NCBI GenBank assembly: GCA_046732255.1
Contig: JBKPMR010000016.1
Coordinates: 1-64,000 of the forward strand
Origin: DATBLE01 sp046732255
GTDB lineage: Bacteria > Actinomycetota > Thermoleophilia > Gaiellales > Gaiellaceae
Length of the DNA: 64,000 nt
Direction of reading: 5' to 3'
The position numbers were made by a program, and so were the translations under genes. The notes beneath the pieces were generated by a model. The model had not been told where the DNA came from. It ran no database searches and worked only from the letters and a program-made list of their open reading frames with translations. This document shows, piece by piece, positions 17,391 through 26,368 of this stretch (the stretch's first letter is position 1; the number at the start of each line of letters is the position of its first letter).

Positions 17391-18455
17391 TCATCGCTGC
17401 CCGCCGAACGCGTACTGCCAGAACTCGCGCATCAGCGGCGTCGGTGTCGGACCTGTCATCTGCACCTGGGTGAGCAGGACACCGACCGTACCGGTCGACG
17501 GAACTACGTGCGCGGTCGTGCCCGTCCCGCCGATCCAGCCGTAGCGGCCGTCGCGCTCGACGGCACCGCCGAAGCCCCAGCCGGCCCCCTCGAGGAACAG
17601 CGTCGACGCGTCCCGCTGCTCCTGGGTCAGGTGGTCGGTCGTCATCAGGCGCACCGCCTCCGGTGACAGGAGGCCGCCGCCGTCCGCGAGCAGCATCCGT
17701 CCGAAGCGGTGCCAGTCGGCGAGCGTCGAGGCAAGTCCGCCCGACCCCGAGGGGAAGATCGGCGGCTCCTTCCAGAGGTCGCCGTCGATCGGCATTGCTG
17801 CCGAGCCGTGGTAGGCGGGCAACCGGTCGTGCTTCTCCGCCGGCACGTGGAAGCCGGTGTCGATCATCTCTAGCGGCTCGAAGATGCGCTCGGCGAGGAA
17901 CTCCGGCAGCGGCCGTCCGGAGACGCGCGCGACCAACACGCCCTGGATGTCGGAGCACGTGTTGTAGAGCCATGCCTCGCCGGGTTGGCGGAGCATCGGC
18001 ACGGCAGCGAGCGTTTCCAGCCACTCGTCCGGCGTTTCCCGTGTCCCGAACGGCGGCAGCTTCTGGAGAAGCTCGCCGACCGCGGGCAGGGAGAAGTCGG
18101 ACGGGAAGCCCCACCCGGCCCGAAAGGTGAGGAGGTCCTCGACGGTGATCGGCCGCGCACCCGATACGACGTCGTCGATCGGACTCTCGGGCGTTCGCAC
18201 GACCCAGGTCGACGCGAGCTCGGGCAGCCAGCGCGCGATCGGGTCGTCGAGCGCCACGAGCCCGTCGTCCACGAGCAGCATGACCGCGGCCGCGGTGATC
18301 GGCTTGGTGGTCGACGCAAGCCGGACGATCGAATCCGGCGCGACCTCGCCGGCAGCGGCGATCTCGACGTCCTCTCCGCGCGCGACCAGCGCCGCGGCTC
18401 CCGGCACCGTGCCGCGTCCGACGGCGGCCTCGACCAGCTCCTGGAGCGTTGTCAT
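17391..18455 (-). CDS. serine hydrolase, beta-lactamase/esterase (class C-like) family
   Basis: 354 residues. The catalytic SxxK is STTK (Ser48, Lys51), the second motif YxN appears as YNT (Tyr164), and the third motif region is GGTGTTAHV (about 310). This is the penicillin-binding-protein-like esterase family that hydrolyses esters, amides or D-peptides. No signal peptide is visible, so a cytosolic esterase is more likely than an exported beta-lactamase. ATG 18455. It is divergent from the alpha/beta-hydrolase gene at 18494, with only 38 bases between them. Confidence 0.9.
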   Translation of the reverse strand: MTTLQELVEAAVGRGTVPGAAALVARGEDVEIAAAGEVAPDSIVRLASTTKPITAAAVMLLVDDGLVALDDPIARWLPELASTWVVRTPESPIDDVVSGARPITVEDLLTFRAGWGFPSDFSLPAVGELLQKLPPFGTRETPDEWLETLAAVPMLRQPGEAWLYNTCSDIQGVLVARVSGRPLPEFLAERIFEPLEMIDTGFHVPAEKHDRLPAYHGSAAMPIDGDLWKEPPIFPSGSGGLASTLADWHRFGRMLLADGGGLLSPEAVRLMTTDHLTQEQRDASTLFLEGAGWGFGGAVERDGRYGWIGGTGTTAHVVPSTGTVGVLLTQVQMTGPTPTPLMREFWQYAFGGQR

Positions 18456-18493
18456 CGTGAATACAGACGCCGCAATCGGGGAAGAATCATCGG

Positions 18494-19162
18494 GTGGCGA
18501 CCATCGCTTTGGTCCACGGAGGCGGTGGGAGCGCCTGGGATTGGCATCTCGTCGAGCCCGTCCTCAGCGGGTTCGGGCACGGGGTGGTCGCCGTCGATCT
18601 TCCGAGCGAGGACGAGACCGCGGGTTGGTCGGAGTACGTTGACACCGTCCTCCGAGCAGTCGACGGCCGCCGCGACCTCGTGGTCGTCGGCCATTCGCTC
18701 GGCGGCTTCACGGCGCCGCTGGTCGCCGCGCGCGCGCCGGCCGAGCTGATCGTCCTCGTCGCCGGCATGATCCCCGCGCCGGGCGAGCTCTTCGCGGACT
18801 GGTGGGAGAACACGGGCTACGAGGAGAGCGGGTACGACGACGTCTTCTACCACGATGTCCCGCCGGCGATTGCCGCCGAGGCGAGGCGCCGTTCGCGCAA
18901 CGAGGTCTCTCAGGCGCTGAGGGAGCAGTGGCCGCTCGACGCGTGGCCCGACACGCCGACGAGATACCTCCTCTGCCGCGACGATCGCCTGTTCGCGGCC
19001 GGGTGGGCGCGCAACCACGCCCGCGAGCGGCTCGGAATCGAGGCCGACGCGATCGACGGCGGCCACTACATCTCGCTCAGCCGGCCACGTGAGCTGGCCG
19101 AGCGCCTCGATGCATACGCGACTGCCAACGTAGTTCGTCACCGGAAAGACACCGTCCGTTGA
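18494..19162 (+). CDS. alpha/beta-hydrolase
   Basis: 222 residues. IALVHGGGGSAWDWHLVEPV carries the oxyanion hole, VVGHSLGGF the nucleophile (Ser about 68), and GGHYISLSRP the catalytic His (about 191), as in the salicylate-esterase/hydroxynitrile-lyase-like group. Start GTG 18494. The stop overlaps by four bases a possible TTG of the ATP-grasp gene, so the two may be coupled. Substrate unknown. Confidence 0.85.
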   Translation: MATIALVHGGGGSAWDWHLVEPVLSGFGHGVVAVDLPSEDETAGWSEYVDTVLRAVDGRRDLVVVGHSLGGFTAPLVAARAPAELIVLVAGMIPAPGELFADWWENTGYEESGYDDVFYHDVPPAIAAEARRRSRNEVSQALREQWPLDAWPDTPTRYLLCRDDRLFAAGWARNHARERLGIEADAIDGGHYISLSRPRELAERLDAYATANVVRHRKDTVR

Positions 19163-19224
19163 CCGCGCCTTCTCGCACCCCGGTGCTTTCCTCCAGCAAG
19201 AGCAATCGACGACTGGGAGGAGCG

Positions 19225-20160
19225 GTGATCTCCACGCTCTCCGGCCGGCGTCGCACCCTGGCGCCGACGGCGTTCATCGCAGGCACCAGCGGTTCAAGGA
19301 CGAATGAGCGGCTGGCGACGGCACTCGAGGCGCAGGGAGCCAACGCGTTTGTCGGCTCCCCGGAGCTCGCCGCCGAGCGCGCTCGCCCCGGCGATCTCGT
19401 CATCGGCCGCCTCGACGTCCGCCCCACCCTCGACGGCGTCCAGCCCGGGCTCGGCCGCCTGCTCCAGATCGGCGAGCGGGGCATCCAGGTCGTCAACGGG
19501 GCCGACGTCCTCGTCGCGACCCACGACAAGCTCGTCACCGCTCGGCTGCTCGACGCCGCGTCGGTCCCGCAGCCGAGGTGGGCGCACGTGGCCGCCGAGG
19601 AGGCGCCCCTGGGCTTCGAGCCCCCGTACGTGGTGAAGCCGCGCTTCGGGAGCTGGGGCCGTGACGTCTTCCGGTGCGAGACGCGGGAAGAGCTCCGCGC
19701 CTGTCTCGCGTTCGTGCGCCGCCGGTCCTGGTTTGCGCGCCAGGGGACACTCGTCCAGGAGCTGATCCAGCCCCTGGGATTCGACCTGCGGCTGATCGTC
19801 TCCGCCGGCGCGGTCGTCGGCGCCGTCGAGCGCGTGGCCGCACCGGGAGAGTGGCGCACCAACGTCGCTCTCGGCGGGTCGCGCCGGCCGGTGACGCCGT
19901 CCCTCGAGGCGTGCGTGCTCGCGATCAGGGCCGCCGCCGCAGTCGGCGGCGAGCTCGTCGGCGTCGACCTCCTCCCTGACGAGCACGGCTGGCATGTGAT
20001 CGAGATCAACGGGGCCGTCGACTTCACCGAGGAGTACGCCCTCGACGGCCGCGACGTCTTCGAGCTCGCGGTCGAGCCGTTCGTTCCGAGCGGTCGGCGC
20101 TGGGCTCTCGCGCCCGTGGACGAGGAGATTCCGGCCCTGGCCGGCGCCGTCTCCGTCTGA
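19225..20160 (+). CDS. RimK-like ATP-grasp ligase
   Basis: 311 residues. The ATP-grasp core includes DKLVTARLLDAASVPQPRW, YVVKPRFGSWGRDVFRC (the ATP-binding lysine and glycine-rich loop), VQELIQPLGFDLRLIV and the metal-binding end GVDLLPDEHGWHVIEINGA (Asp, Glu, Asn). This arrangement is that of RimK/LysX alpha-L-glutamate ligases, which add amino acids to a carboxylate. GTG 19225 is chosen for GGGAGGAG immediately upstream; a TTG at 19159 overlapping the hydrolase stop is possible. The substrate is not predictable and no LysW-like carrier is nearby. Confidence 0.85.
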   Translation: MISTLSGRRRTLAPTAFIAGTSGSRTNERLATALEAQGANAFVGSPELAAERARPGDLVIGRLDVRPTLDGVQPGLGRLLQIGERGIQVVNGADVLVATHDKLVTARLLDAASVPQPRWAHVAAEEAPLGFEPPYVVKPRFGSWGRDVFRCETREELRACLAFVRRRSWFARQGTLVQELIQPLGFDLRLIVSAGAVVGAVERVAAPGEWRTNVALGGSRRPVTPSLEACVLAIRAAAAVGGELVGVDLLPDEHGWHVIEINGAVDFTEEYALDGRDVFELAVEPFVPSGRRWALAPVDEEIPALAGAVSV

Positions 20161-20294
20161 GCTTCCCAGCCCGGTCACCGACCTTCACTGCGTCGTTCCC
20201 ATGTCGGCAGTGCGACCGGCAAGGCTCACCGGGGTCCGCGGCGCCTGCGCATGGACGGCTTGGCACTCGCTCTGCGAGCCGCCAGACTGCCGGT

Positions 20295-23200
20295 GTGAAG
20301 ACGTGCCCGGCCTGCGGCGCGGACAACGCCGCGGATGCGCGGTTCTGCAGCAGTTGCGGGACGCGGCTCGAAGAGCCGGTGGTTCCACACGAGGAGCGGA
20401 AGCTCGTCTCCGTGCTCTTCGTCGATCTCGTCGGATCGACCGCGCGCGCGGACGGTGCCGATCCCGAGGACGTCCGCGAGGCGCTGCGGCTCTACCACGC
20501 CGAGGCGAAGCGGCACATCGAGCACCACGGCGGCGTCCTGGAGAAGTTCATCGGGGACGCGGTGATGGCGGTCTTCGGCGCACCGACCGCCCACAGCGAC
20601 GACGCCGAGCGTGCCGTGCGGGCGGGTCTGCGGGTGCTGGAGGGGATCGCCGACGTCAACCGCGAGCACGGCCTCGACCTCGCCGCGCGGGCAGCCGTGA
20701 ACACGGGCGAGGCGGTGGTCTCGGTCGACGGGCCGACCGGCGACCCGCTCGCGATGGGCGACGTCGTGAACACGGCCTCGAGGCTGCAGTCGGCCGCACC
20801 CGAGGGCAGGTTGCTGGTGGGTGCAGAGACGTATCGCGCCAGCCGAAACGCAATTCGCTACGAGCCGCAGGAGGCAATCGACGCGAAGGGCAAGGCGGAG
20901 GCGGTCGAGGCGTGGCTTGCGGTCGCACCGGTGGGCGACGGCGGGGAACGCGCGACGCGGGCGACGCCGCTCGTCGGCCGTTCACGCGAGCTCGACCTGA
21001 TGCAGTCCGCGTGGGATCGGTGCCTGAGCGAGCGCCATCCGCACCTCGTCACCGTGCTCGGCCCGCCCGGGATCGGCAAGTCGCGGCTCTGCCACGAGTT
21101 CTCGGCGCTGGTCGCCGGAAGCGGCGGCCGGATCCTCCGGGGCCGCTGCCTGCCGTACGAGGAGCAGGTCGGGTACCAGGCGTTCTCGCGTCTCGTCGCA
21201 GCGGCCAGCGGGATTCTCGGCTCGGACGAGCCGGAGGTGGCACGAGCTACCCTCCAGGCCGCCGTCGGCCGCCTCATGCCGGAGGACGAGGCGGCCGAGA
21301 CGTCCCGGTACCTGGCGCTCCTGCTCGGCTTCGCGCCGGACGACGCCGCCCAGCAGCCGCTCCTGCTCTTCTTCGCGGCTCGTCGATTCCTCGAATGCGT
21401 CGGGCTCGAACAGCCGACGGTGTTCGTCTTCGAGGATCTCCACTGGGCGGAGCCGAGCGAGATCGCGCTGCTCGGATACCTGATCCAACACCTGCGCGAC
21501 TCACCCGTAATGCTCGTCGCCACCGCGCGACCGGAGCTGCTCGACGAGCACGCGACCTGGGGCGCCGGACTGGCGGCGCAGACGACGATCCCCTTGGATC
21601 CACTGCCCGCCGAGGACGCGACCGCACTCGCCGCCAGGCTCCTGCCCCGGCGGGACGGCGTCGACCTCTCGCGTGTCGTCGAGACCGCCGGAGGCAATCC
21701 GCTGTTCCTGGAGGAGCTGGTCGCCTCGATCGCTGAGCTCGGGACCGGCGCCGACCTCCCGGTGACCGTGCGCGAGGCGATCGCGGCGCGAATCGACGCG
21801 CTGCCGGCGGACGCGCGCGCCGCGCTGCTGTCGGGCGCGGTCGTCGGGGGCACGTTCTGGCGCGGGGTCGTCGACTCGCTCGGCGATGTCGAGGACGTCG
21901 ACGCCGCGCTCACCGTGCTCGAGGCGCGCGACTTCGTCCGGCGCGACCCGTCCAGCCAGGTCGCCGGCGACGTGCAGTTCACGTTCAGGCACATGCTCAT
22001 CCGAGACGTGGCCTACGCGACGGTGCCACGCGCGGTCCGCGCGAAGCTGCACGGCGCGGTGGCGCACAACATCGAGGCCACCGTCTCCACGGCCGCAGGC
22101 ACTCTCCCGACAATCCTCGCCCACCACTGGCGCGAAGGCGGCGAGCCCGCGCGCGCGATCCCGTATCTGCTCGCGGCCGCGGACGCCGCCCGGCGCAGTT
22201 GGGCACAGGACGCCGTCGTCGACCTCTACTCGATGGCGCTCGAGCTTGCCGAAAGCGACACGGAACGGCAGAGCATCCGCCTCGAGCGCGGGATCGCGCT
22301 CGTCGAGATCGCCGACTACGTCCGTGCCGCCGAGGAGCTTGCCGCGCTCGTGCCCGAACTCGAGGGGCAACAGAAGCTCGACGGGTTGATCGCACTCGGC
22401 CACGCGTACGTCTGGACCGAACGGGACGAAGACGTGCTCGGCACCGTCGAGGCGGCCGGCGCGCTGCTCTCCGACGTCGACGACGAGACCGCGCCGCCGG
22501 CAGTGATCGCGCTCGAGAGCCAGGGGCTCGCGATGCGCGGTGCGGAGGGGGATGTCGACCGGTCGTTCCAGCTCGGCGAGCGGGCGCTCGAACAGTGGAT
22601 CCCCGGCGCACGGCCGCTTTCGCTCAGGCACCAGCTGCAGCTCCATGCGAACACGTCGTACTGGACCGGCCGGTACGAGCGCTGTCTCGAGCTCTCGCGC
22701 CAGACGAGCGCGCTCGCCGCCGACATCCAGAGCGCAGAGGCGCTCCTACGCGGCGGCGGCAACCAGGCGCTCGGCCTGGTCGGGCTCGGCCGCCACGAGG
22801 AGGCGATCGCGATCTGGGACGAGCTGCTGAAGCTTGCGAACGACCACGGACGCAGCCCCAACGTCCTGCTCAACTACTCCGCGATCGTCTACCGCGAGCT
22901 CTACCTGCTCGACGAGGCGCGCCGCCGCAGCGAAGAAGCGCTCGAGCTGTCCGCCAACCTGGCGTTCAGCATGCCGCGGCAGTTCGCCGGTTCCGACCTG
23001 CTCTTCACCCACCTCCTCCGAGGCGACATCGGGGCGGCGCAGGCGGAGTGGCCCCGCCGCTGGGAGGGAACGAGCGAGGCGACCGCCTGGACGACCTGGT
23101 TGATCGCCGGCCGGCTCGCGGCCGCCCGGGCCGAGATCGCCCTCCAGGCGGAGCCGCCCGAGTCGGCGCTCGAATGGGCACAGCGATCGCTCGAGATCGC

Positions 23201-23558
23201 CCACAGGACGCACCGCCGCAAGTACGAGGCACGGTCGCTGACGCTGCTCGGCCAGGCGCTGGCTCGTCTCGGCCGGCGGGACGAAGCGCTAGAAGCTCTG
23301 CACTCGGCCGTGACGGTCGCCGACGAGCTCGTCGGGGCTCCGGCGCGCTGGCAGACACGCGGCGCGCTCGGAGACGTCGCCTACGAGGTGGGGGACGACG
23401 AGAGCGCCGAAGCGGCGTTCACGGAGGCTGCCGCCCTGGTCAGCGACTTCGCCTCCACCCTGGCATCCGAGCGCGCCGCCGCGGTTCTCGGCGCGGAACC
23501 CGTCTCGCACATCCTCTCCCGCGCCGGCGTCGACACGAGCTCCGTGGGAGACCGATGA
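20295..23558 (+). CDS. class III nucleotide cyclase - AAA/NACHT-like ATPase - TPR protein
   Basis: 1087 residues. A zinc ribbon (Cys4, 7, 18, 21) is followed by a class III cyclase domain (about 35-205) with both metal aspartates (Asp44 in FVDLVGST, Asp88 in KFIGDAV) and the VNTASRLQ catalytic Asn/Arg segment, so cyclase activity is likely. An ATPase domain has Walker A GPPGIGKS (256-263) and Walker B VFVFEDLHW (376-384). The C-terminal 500 residues are TPR-like helical repeats. The layout is that of actinobacterial cyclase/LuxR-type ATPase signal proteins but without a DNA-binding domain. Start GTG 20295. Its stop overlaps the next ATG by four bases. Confidence 0.9.
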   Translation: MKTCPACGADNAADARFCSSCGTRLEEPVVPHEERKLVSVLFVDLVGSTARADGADPEDVREALRLYHAEAKRHIEHHGGVLEKFIGDAVMAVFGAPTAHSDDAERAVRAGLRVLEGIADVNREHGLDLAARAAVNTGEAVVSVDGPTGDPLAMGDVVNTASRLQSAAPEGRLLVGAETYRASRNAIRYEPQEAIDAKGKAEAVEAWLAVAPVGDGGERATRATPLVGRSRELDLMQSAWDRCLSERHPHLVTVLGPPGIGKSRLCHEFSALVAGSGGRILRGRCLPYEEQVGYQAFSRLVAAASGILGSDEPEVARATLQAAVGRLMPEDEAAETSRYLALLLGFAPDDAAQQPLLLFFAARRFLECVGLEQPTVFVFEDLHWAEPSEIALLGYLIQHLRDSPVMLVATARPELLDEHATWGAGLAAQTTIPLDPLPAEDATALAARLLPRRDGVDLSRVVETAGGNPLFLEELVASIAELGTGADLPVTVREAIAARIDALPADARAALLSGAVVGGTFWRGVVDSLGDVEDVDAALTVLEARDFVRRDPSSQVAGDVQFTFRHMLIRDVAYATVPRAVRAKLHGAVAHNIEATVSTAAGTLPTILAHHWREGGEPARAIPYLLAAADAARRSWAQDAVVDLYSMALELAESDTERQSIRLERGIALVEIADYVRAAEELAALVPELEGQQKLDGLIALGHAYVWTERDEDVLGTVEAAGALLSDVDDETAPPAVIALESQGLAMRGAEGDVDRSFQLGERALEQWIPGARPLSLRHQLQLHANTSYWTGRYERCLELSRQTSALAADIQSAEALLRGGGNQALGLVGLGRHEEAIAIWDELLKLANDHGRSPNVLLNYSAIVYRELYLLDEARRRSEEALELSANLAFSMPRQFAGSDLLFTHLLRGDIGAAQAEWPRRWEGTSEATAWTTWLIAGRLAAARAEIALQAEPPESALEWAQRSLEIAHRTHRRKYEARSLTLLGQALARLGRRDEALEALHSAVTVADELVGAPARWQTRGALGDVAYEVGDDESAEAAFTEAAALVSDFASTLASERAAAVLGAEPVSHILSRAGVDTSSVGDR

Positions 23559-23854
23559 TCGCGCGGCTCTGGCGCGGCTGGACGCGATCGGAGGACACGG
23601 AGGCATACGTCGAGTACGTCCGGGAGACGGGGATTCGCGCCTACCGGAGCACGCCCGGCAACCGGGGCGCCTGGATCCTGCACCGTCCGGACGGAGATCG
23701 GACCGAGATCGTCACGTTGAGCTTCTGGGACTCGCGCGAGGCGATCCGGGCCTTCGCCGGCGAGGACATCGACCGCGCGGTGTTCTACCCGGAGGACGAT
23801 CGCTTCCTGGTCGACCGCGAGGAGCACGTCCATCACTTCGAGGTCGGCGACTAA
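23555..23854 (+). CDS. small ABM-like (dimeric alpha/beta barrel) protein
   Basis: 99 residues beginning MIARLWRGWTRSEDTEAYVEY, with YRSTPGNRGAWILHR, EIVTLSFWDSREAIRAFAGE and AVFYPEDDRFL, the pattern of antibiotic-biosynthesis-monooxygenase/YdhR-like ferredoxin-fold proteins. It is translationally coupled to the cyclase gene (ATGA overlap). The coupling suggests a sensory or accessory role, but no ligand is apparent. Confidence 0.75.
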   Translation: MIARLWRGWTRSEDTEAYVEYVRETGIRAYRSTPGNRGAWILHRPDGDRTEIVTLSFWDSREAIRAFAGEDIDRAVFYPEDDRFLVDREEHVHHFEVGD

Positions 23855-23857
23855 GCG

Positions 23858-23885
23858 GAATCGCAGTGACCGTCAGCTGCGGTTC
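23858..23885. terminator. bidirectional hairpin at convergent gene ends
   Basis: Arms GAATCGCAG and CTGCGGTTC (one T:G pair) with a ten-base loop span the gap between the plus-strand ABM-like gene (end 23854) and the minus-strand GFA gene (end 23873), overlapping the latter's stop codon. Confidence 0.4.
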
Positions 23886-24355
23886 TCGGGCGGGCCGATG
23901 ACCGCCTGCCGGCGTTCGAGGCTTTCGGCCGGCCAGAGCGTCTTCGAGTCGTAGTAGACCTCGAACGCAGGGACCGATTCGGGAAGCGTGACCCAGGGGA
24001 CCTTCGAGCGCGTGAAGATGTGGACGTCGGGGGCGACGCTGCCGGGATCGTCCAGCGTGCCGGCGCGGACGAAGCGAAATCCCGGATGGCCGTACTCGCT
24101 GAAGACCGCCACCTGGCAAGCCGGGCAGCGGAAGATCCGCTGGCTGCTGCCGTCGTCACGCGGCACGTCGATGGGCTGCGGGTCGCCTGCCAGCAGCTCC
24201 ACCCGGTCGGTCTCGATCAGCAGGTTGATCACGAAAGCGCTGCCGGTCTGCCGCTGGCAGTTCAGGCAGTGGCAGCAGTGGACGAACATCGGCTCGGACG
24301 CGAGTCGGTACCGCACCTGTCCGCACGAGCAGCCGCCCTCACGCTGATCGTTCAT
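23873..24355 (-). CDS. GFA-family (CENP-V/Mss4-fold) zinc protein
   Basis: 160 residues. The zinc motifs are complete: CSC (9, 11), CCHCLNC (27-33) and CPAC, in the order of the glutathione-dependent formaldehyde-activating/CENP-V family. GSAFVINLLIE and FRCPACQVAVFSEYG are typical. Most family members have no proven formaldehyde role. ATG 24355 has GGAG six bases upstream; GTG 24379 is an alternative. Just upstream, on the opposite strand, lies a cytochrome c remnant. Confidence 0.88.
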   Translation of the reverse strand: MNDQREGGCSCGQVRYRLASEPMFVHCCHCLNCQRQTGSAFVINLLIETDRVELLAGDPQPIDVPRDDGSSQRIFRCPACQVAVFSEYGHPGFRFVRAGTLDDPGSVAPDVHIFTRSKVPWVTLPESVPAFEVYYDSKTLWPAESLERRQAVIGPPENRS

Positions 24356-24390
24356 GGTCTGCTCCGTCAGCTCCGTCACCCACGGGAAGC

Positions 24391-24564
24391 ATCAGCGTAT
24401 TCCTCGGGAGCCGCAACCCGGCGGGCGACAAGAACCTCGCGACGGTGAAGAACCAGGTCACGAACGGCGGCGGCGGCATGCCGGCCTTCAAGGGCACGCT
24501 CACCCAGACGCAGAGCAACGACGTGTCCACCTACGTCGTCAGCGACATCACCGGCGGCTCGTAA
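24391..24564 (+). pseudogene. remnant of a small cytochrome c (C-terminal part only)
   Basis: An open frame ending at TAA 24562-24564 reads ISVFLGSRNPAGDKNLATVK then NQVTNGGGGMPAFKGTLTQ then TQSNDVSTYVV. This matches the C-terminal half of class I cytochromes c, including the Met-ligand loop (MPAFKG) and the final helix, but no CxxCH heme-attachment site and no in-frame start codon precede it. The upstream DNA is occupied by the opposite-strand GFA gene. I read it as a truncated relic; a frameshifted or split gene is excluded because no CxxCH appears nearby in other frames. Confidence 0.5.
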
Positions 24565-24654
24565 GCCGGACCGCGGCCGCGGCAGGCTCAGCCGCCGCCC
24601 TTCGAGGCCGCCACGCGCGGTGACGCAGACCCCCTTCGTGGGTACGGTCACGAC

Positions 24655-25566
24655 ATGGCCGTGGGCGATCGTGTCGATGCGCCCGGAGCGAGCGGGCCTG
24701 CGTCTGTTGGGTCCAGCCGCGGGCGCTTGTCGGGCCGGGAGTACCTGCAGGTCCTGAAGCGCGCCTTCTCGCAGTTCAGGGAGGACAACCTCACCAGCGT
24801 CGCGGCGGCGCTGGCGTACTACGGCTTCCTCGCCATCCCCTCCGTGCTGATGATGGCGGTCGGCATCTTCGGTCTGGTCAGCGACCCGGAGGGAGCCGCC
24901 GGTCTGGTCGACAGGCTCAGCGGAGTGATGCCCGAGGAGGCGCAGACGCTGCTCAAGGACAGCCTTGCCCGGCTGACCCAGCACAACGGGACGAGCTTGA
25001 CGATCCTGCTCGTCGGCACCCTGATCGCGCTCTGGTCGCTGACCGGCGCGATGCAGAACGTCATGTGGGGCCTGAACATCGCCTATCAGCGCGACGAGAC
25101 GAGGGGCTTCGTCCGTAAGCGGATGACCGCCCTGACGATGATCGCCTTCGCCGGCGGGGCGGTCCTGCTCGTCTTCGCCCTGCTCGTCCTCGGCCCGCAC
25201 ATGGTTACCTGGATCAGCGACGCCGTCGGCTCGGAGTCGGCGGTGAGCTGGGTCTGGTGGACCGCCCAATGGCCGATCCTGCTGCTGGGCCTGCTCGTCG
25301 CTTTCGCGGGCATCCTCTACCTCGGGCCAAACGTCGAGCGGCGCCGCTGGAGCTTCCTCAGCTTCGGCGCCCTGCTCGCGATCGTCCTCTTCCTCGTCCT
25401 GTCCGGCGCCTTCGCCTTCTATGCGAGCCGCTTCGGCTCGTACAACAAGACGTGGGGATCGCTGTCGGCGGTCGTGGTCATGCTCACCTGGCTGTGGCTG
25501 AGCAGCGTTGCGCTGCTGTTCGGCGCCGAGGTGAACGCCGAGACCGAGCGCAGCCGCGCACGCTGA
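24655..25566 (+). CDS. YihY/BrkB family integral membrane protein
   Basis: 303 residues with about six transmembrane segments. The family signatures are visible: DNLTSVAAALAYYGFLAIPS near the N-terminus (VAAALAYY), SLTGAMQNVMWGLNIAYQRD, and the C-terminal SYNKTWGSLSAVVVMLTWLW. The family (once called RNase BN) is of uncertain function and sits in the inner membrane. ATG 24655. It ends seven bases from the convergent TfoX-like gene. Confidence 0.88.
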   Translation: MAVGDRVDAPGASGPASVGSSRGRLSGREYLQVLKRAFSQFREDNLTSVAAALAYYGFLAIPSVLMMAVGIFGLVSDPEGAAGLVDRLSGVMPEEAQTLLKDSLARLTQHNGTSLTILLVGTLIALWSLTGAMQNVMWGLNIAYQRDETRGFVRKRMTALTMIAFAGGAVLLVFALLVLGPHMVTWISDAVGSESAVSWVWWTAQWPILLLGLLVAFAGILYLGPNVERRRWSFLSFGALLAIVLFLVLSGAFAFYASRFGSYNKTWGSLSAVVVMLTWLWLSSVALLFGAEVNAETERSRAR

Positions 25567-25572
25567 ACGGGC

Positions 25573-25908
25573 TCAGCGCTTCGGCGGCAGGGAGCGCGCA
25601 AAGTCGGTTCCAAGGCCGACCCAGCGCTGGAGCTCCGTGTCCGTCGAGACATCGTCGGCGTCGACCCGCAGCCAGCCACGGAGCTCCCGGCCGCGCATCT
25701 CCATCGGCCGGGCGTTCGTCTCCGCGACCAGCCCATCCGACGCGGTGGGGTCGACCCGAACCAGCAGCCCGCCCTGCCCACTGGCGGCCACCGCCATGTT
25801 TCCGCCGATCAGGAACGCGAGCCCGCCGAACATCTTCTGCTCCTTCAGGCCGGGCTCGTCCCCGATCAACTCGCGGATCCGACCTGCGAGCTCCTCGTCA
25901 TGGGCCAC
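25573..25908 (-). CDS. TfoX N-terminal domain protein
   Basis: 111 residues with the TfoX_N pattern: ELAGRIRELIGDEPGLKEQKMFGGLAF (in order), LIGGNMAVAASGQGGLLVRVDP and MEMRGRELRGWLRVDAD. The stand-alone domain is common in actinobacteria and its role is unknown; it lacks the TfoX C-terminal half tied to competence. GTG 25908 is chosen because the sequence upstream loses family similarity. Divergent from the DGPF gene at 26009. Confidence 0.8.
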   Translation of the reverse strand: MAHDEELAGRIRELIGDEPGLKEQKMFGGLAFLIGGNMAVAASGQGGLLVRVDPTASDGLVAETNARPMEMRGRELRGWLRVDADDVSTDTELQRWVGLGTDFARSLPPKR

Positions 25909-26008
25909 GGCGGCAATCCTATGTATGCCCTCGAAGCCGGAGGTGTCCTCTCCCCGTGCCGCCGTTCGTCTCTGAGGCACAGTCATCATCCGACCGAGGA
26001 GGGAAGCG

Positions 26009-26368
26009 ATGAAGTACATGCTGTTGATCCATCAGGGCGAGACGCCGGTTCCGGGGACGCCGGAGTGGGAGCAGCTGTCCGAGGACGAGCAAGGTCGCAT
26101 CGCCACGGACTATCAGGCGATCAACTCGACCTCCGGCGTGACCCCGGGCGTCTGGATGGAGCCTCCCGAGACGGCGACGACCGTCCGGGTCGAGGACGGC
26201 GACACGCTCACCACGGACGGACCGTTCGTCGCCCTCAAGGAGGCGCTCGGCGGCTACCTGTTCTACGAAGCGGACGACCTCGACGCGGCGATCGAGCTTG
26301 CCTCGCGGATCCCGGCTGCGCGATTGGGTGGAGCGATCGAGATCCGCCCGGTCAAAGAGGGCTACTGA
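26009..26368 (+). CDS. YCII-related DGPF-domain protein
   Basis: 119 residues: MKYMLLIHQGE start, the signature TTDGPFVALKEALGGYLFYE (about 68-87) and the DLDAAIELASRIP helix. DGPF/YCII proteins are ferredoxin-fold proteins of unknown function that are the standard genomic partners of ECF42 sigma factors. ATG 26009 has GAGGAGGG just upstream. The following sigma factor frame begins at its stop codon. Confidence 0.9.
   Translation: MKYMLLIHQGETPVPGTPEWEQLSEDEQGRIATDYQAINSTSGVTPGVWMEPPETATTVRVEDGDTLTTDGPFVALKEALGGYLFYEADDLDAAIELASRIPAARLGGAIEIRPVKEGY

Noticed and set aside
17391..18455. Antibiotic-resistance beta-lactamase
   Set aside because: SxxK and YxN motifs are shared with esterases and peptidases; no export signal is present, so a resistance role is not supported.
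7905..19162. Horizontally acquired stress island
   Set aside because: No integrase, tRNA target, direct repeats or visible change of base composition marks its borders; clustering alone is not enough.
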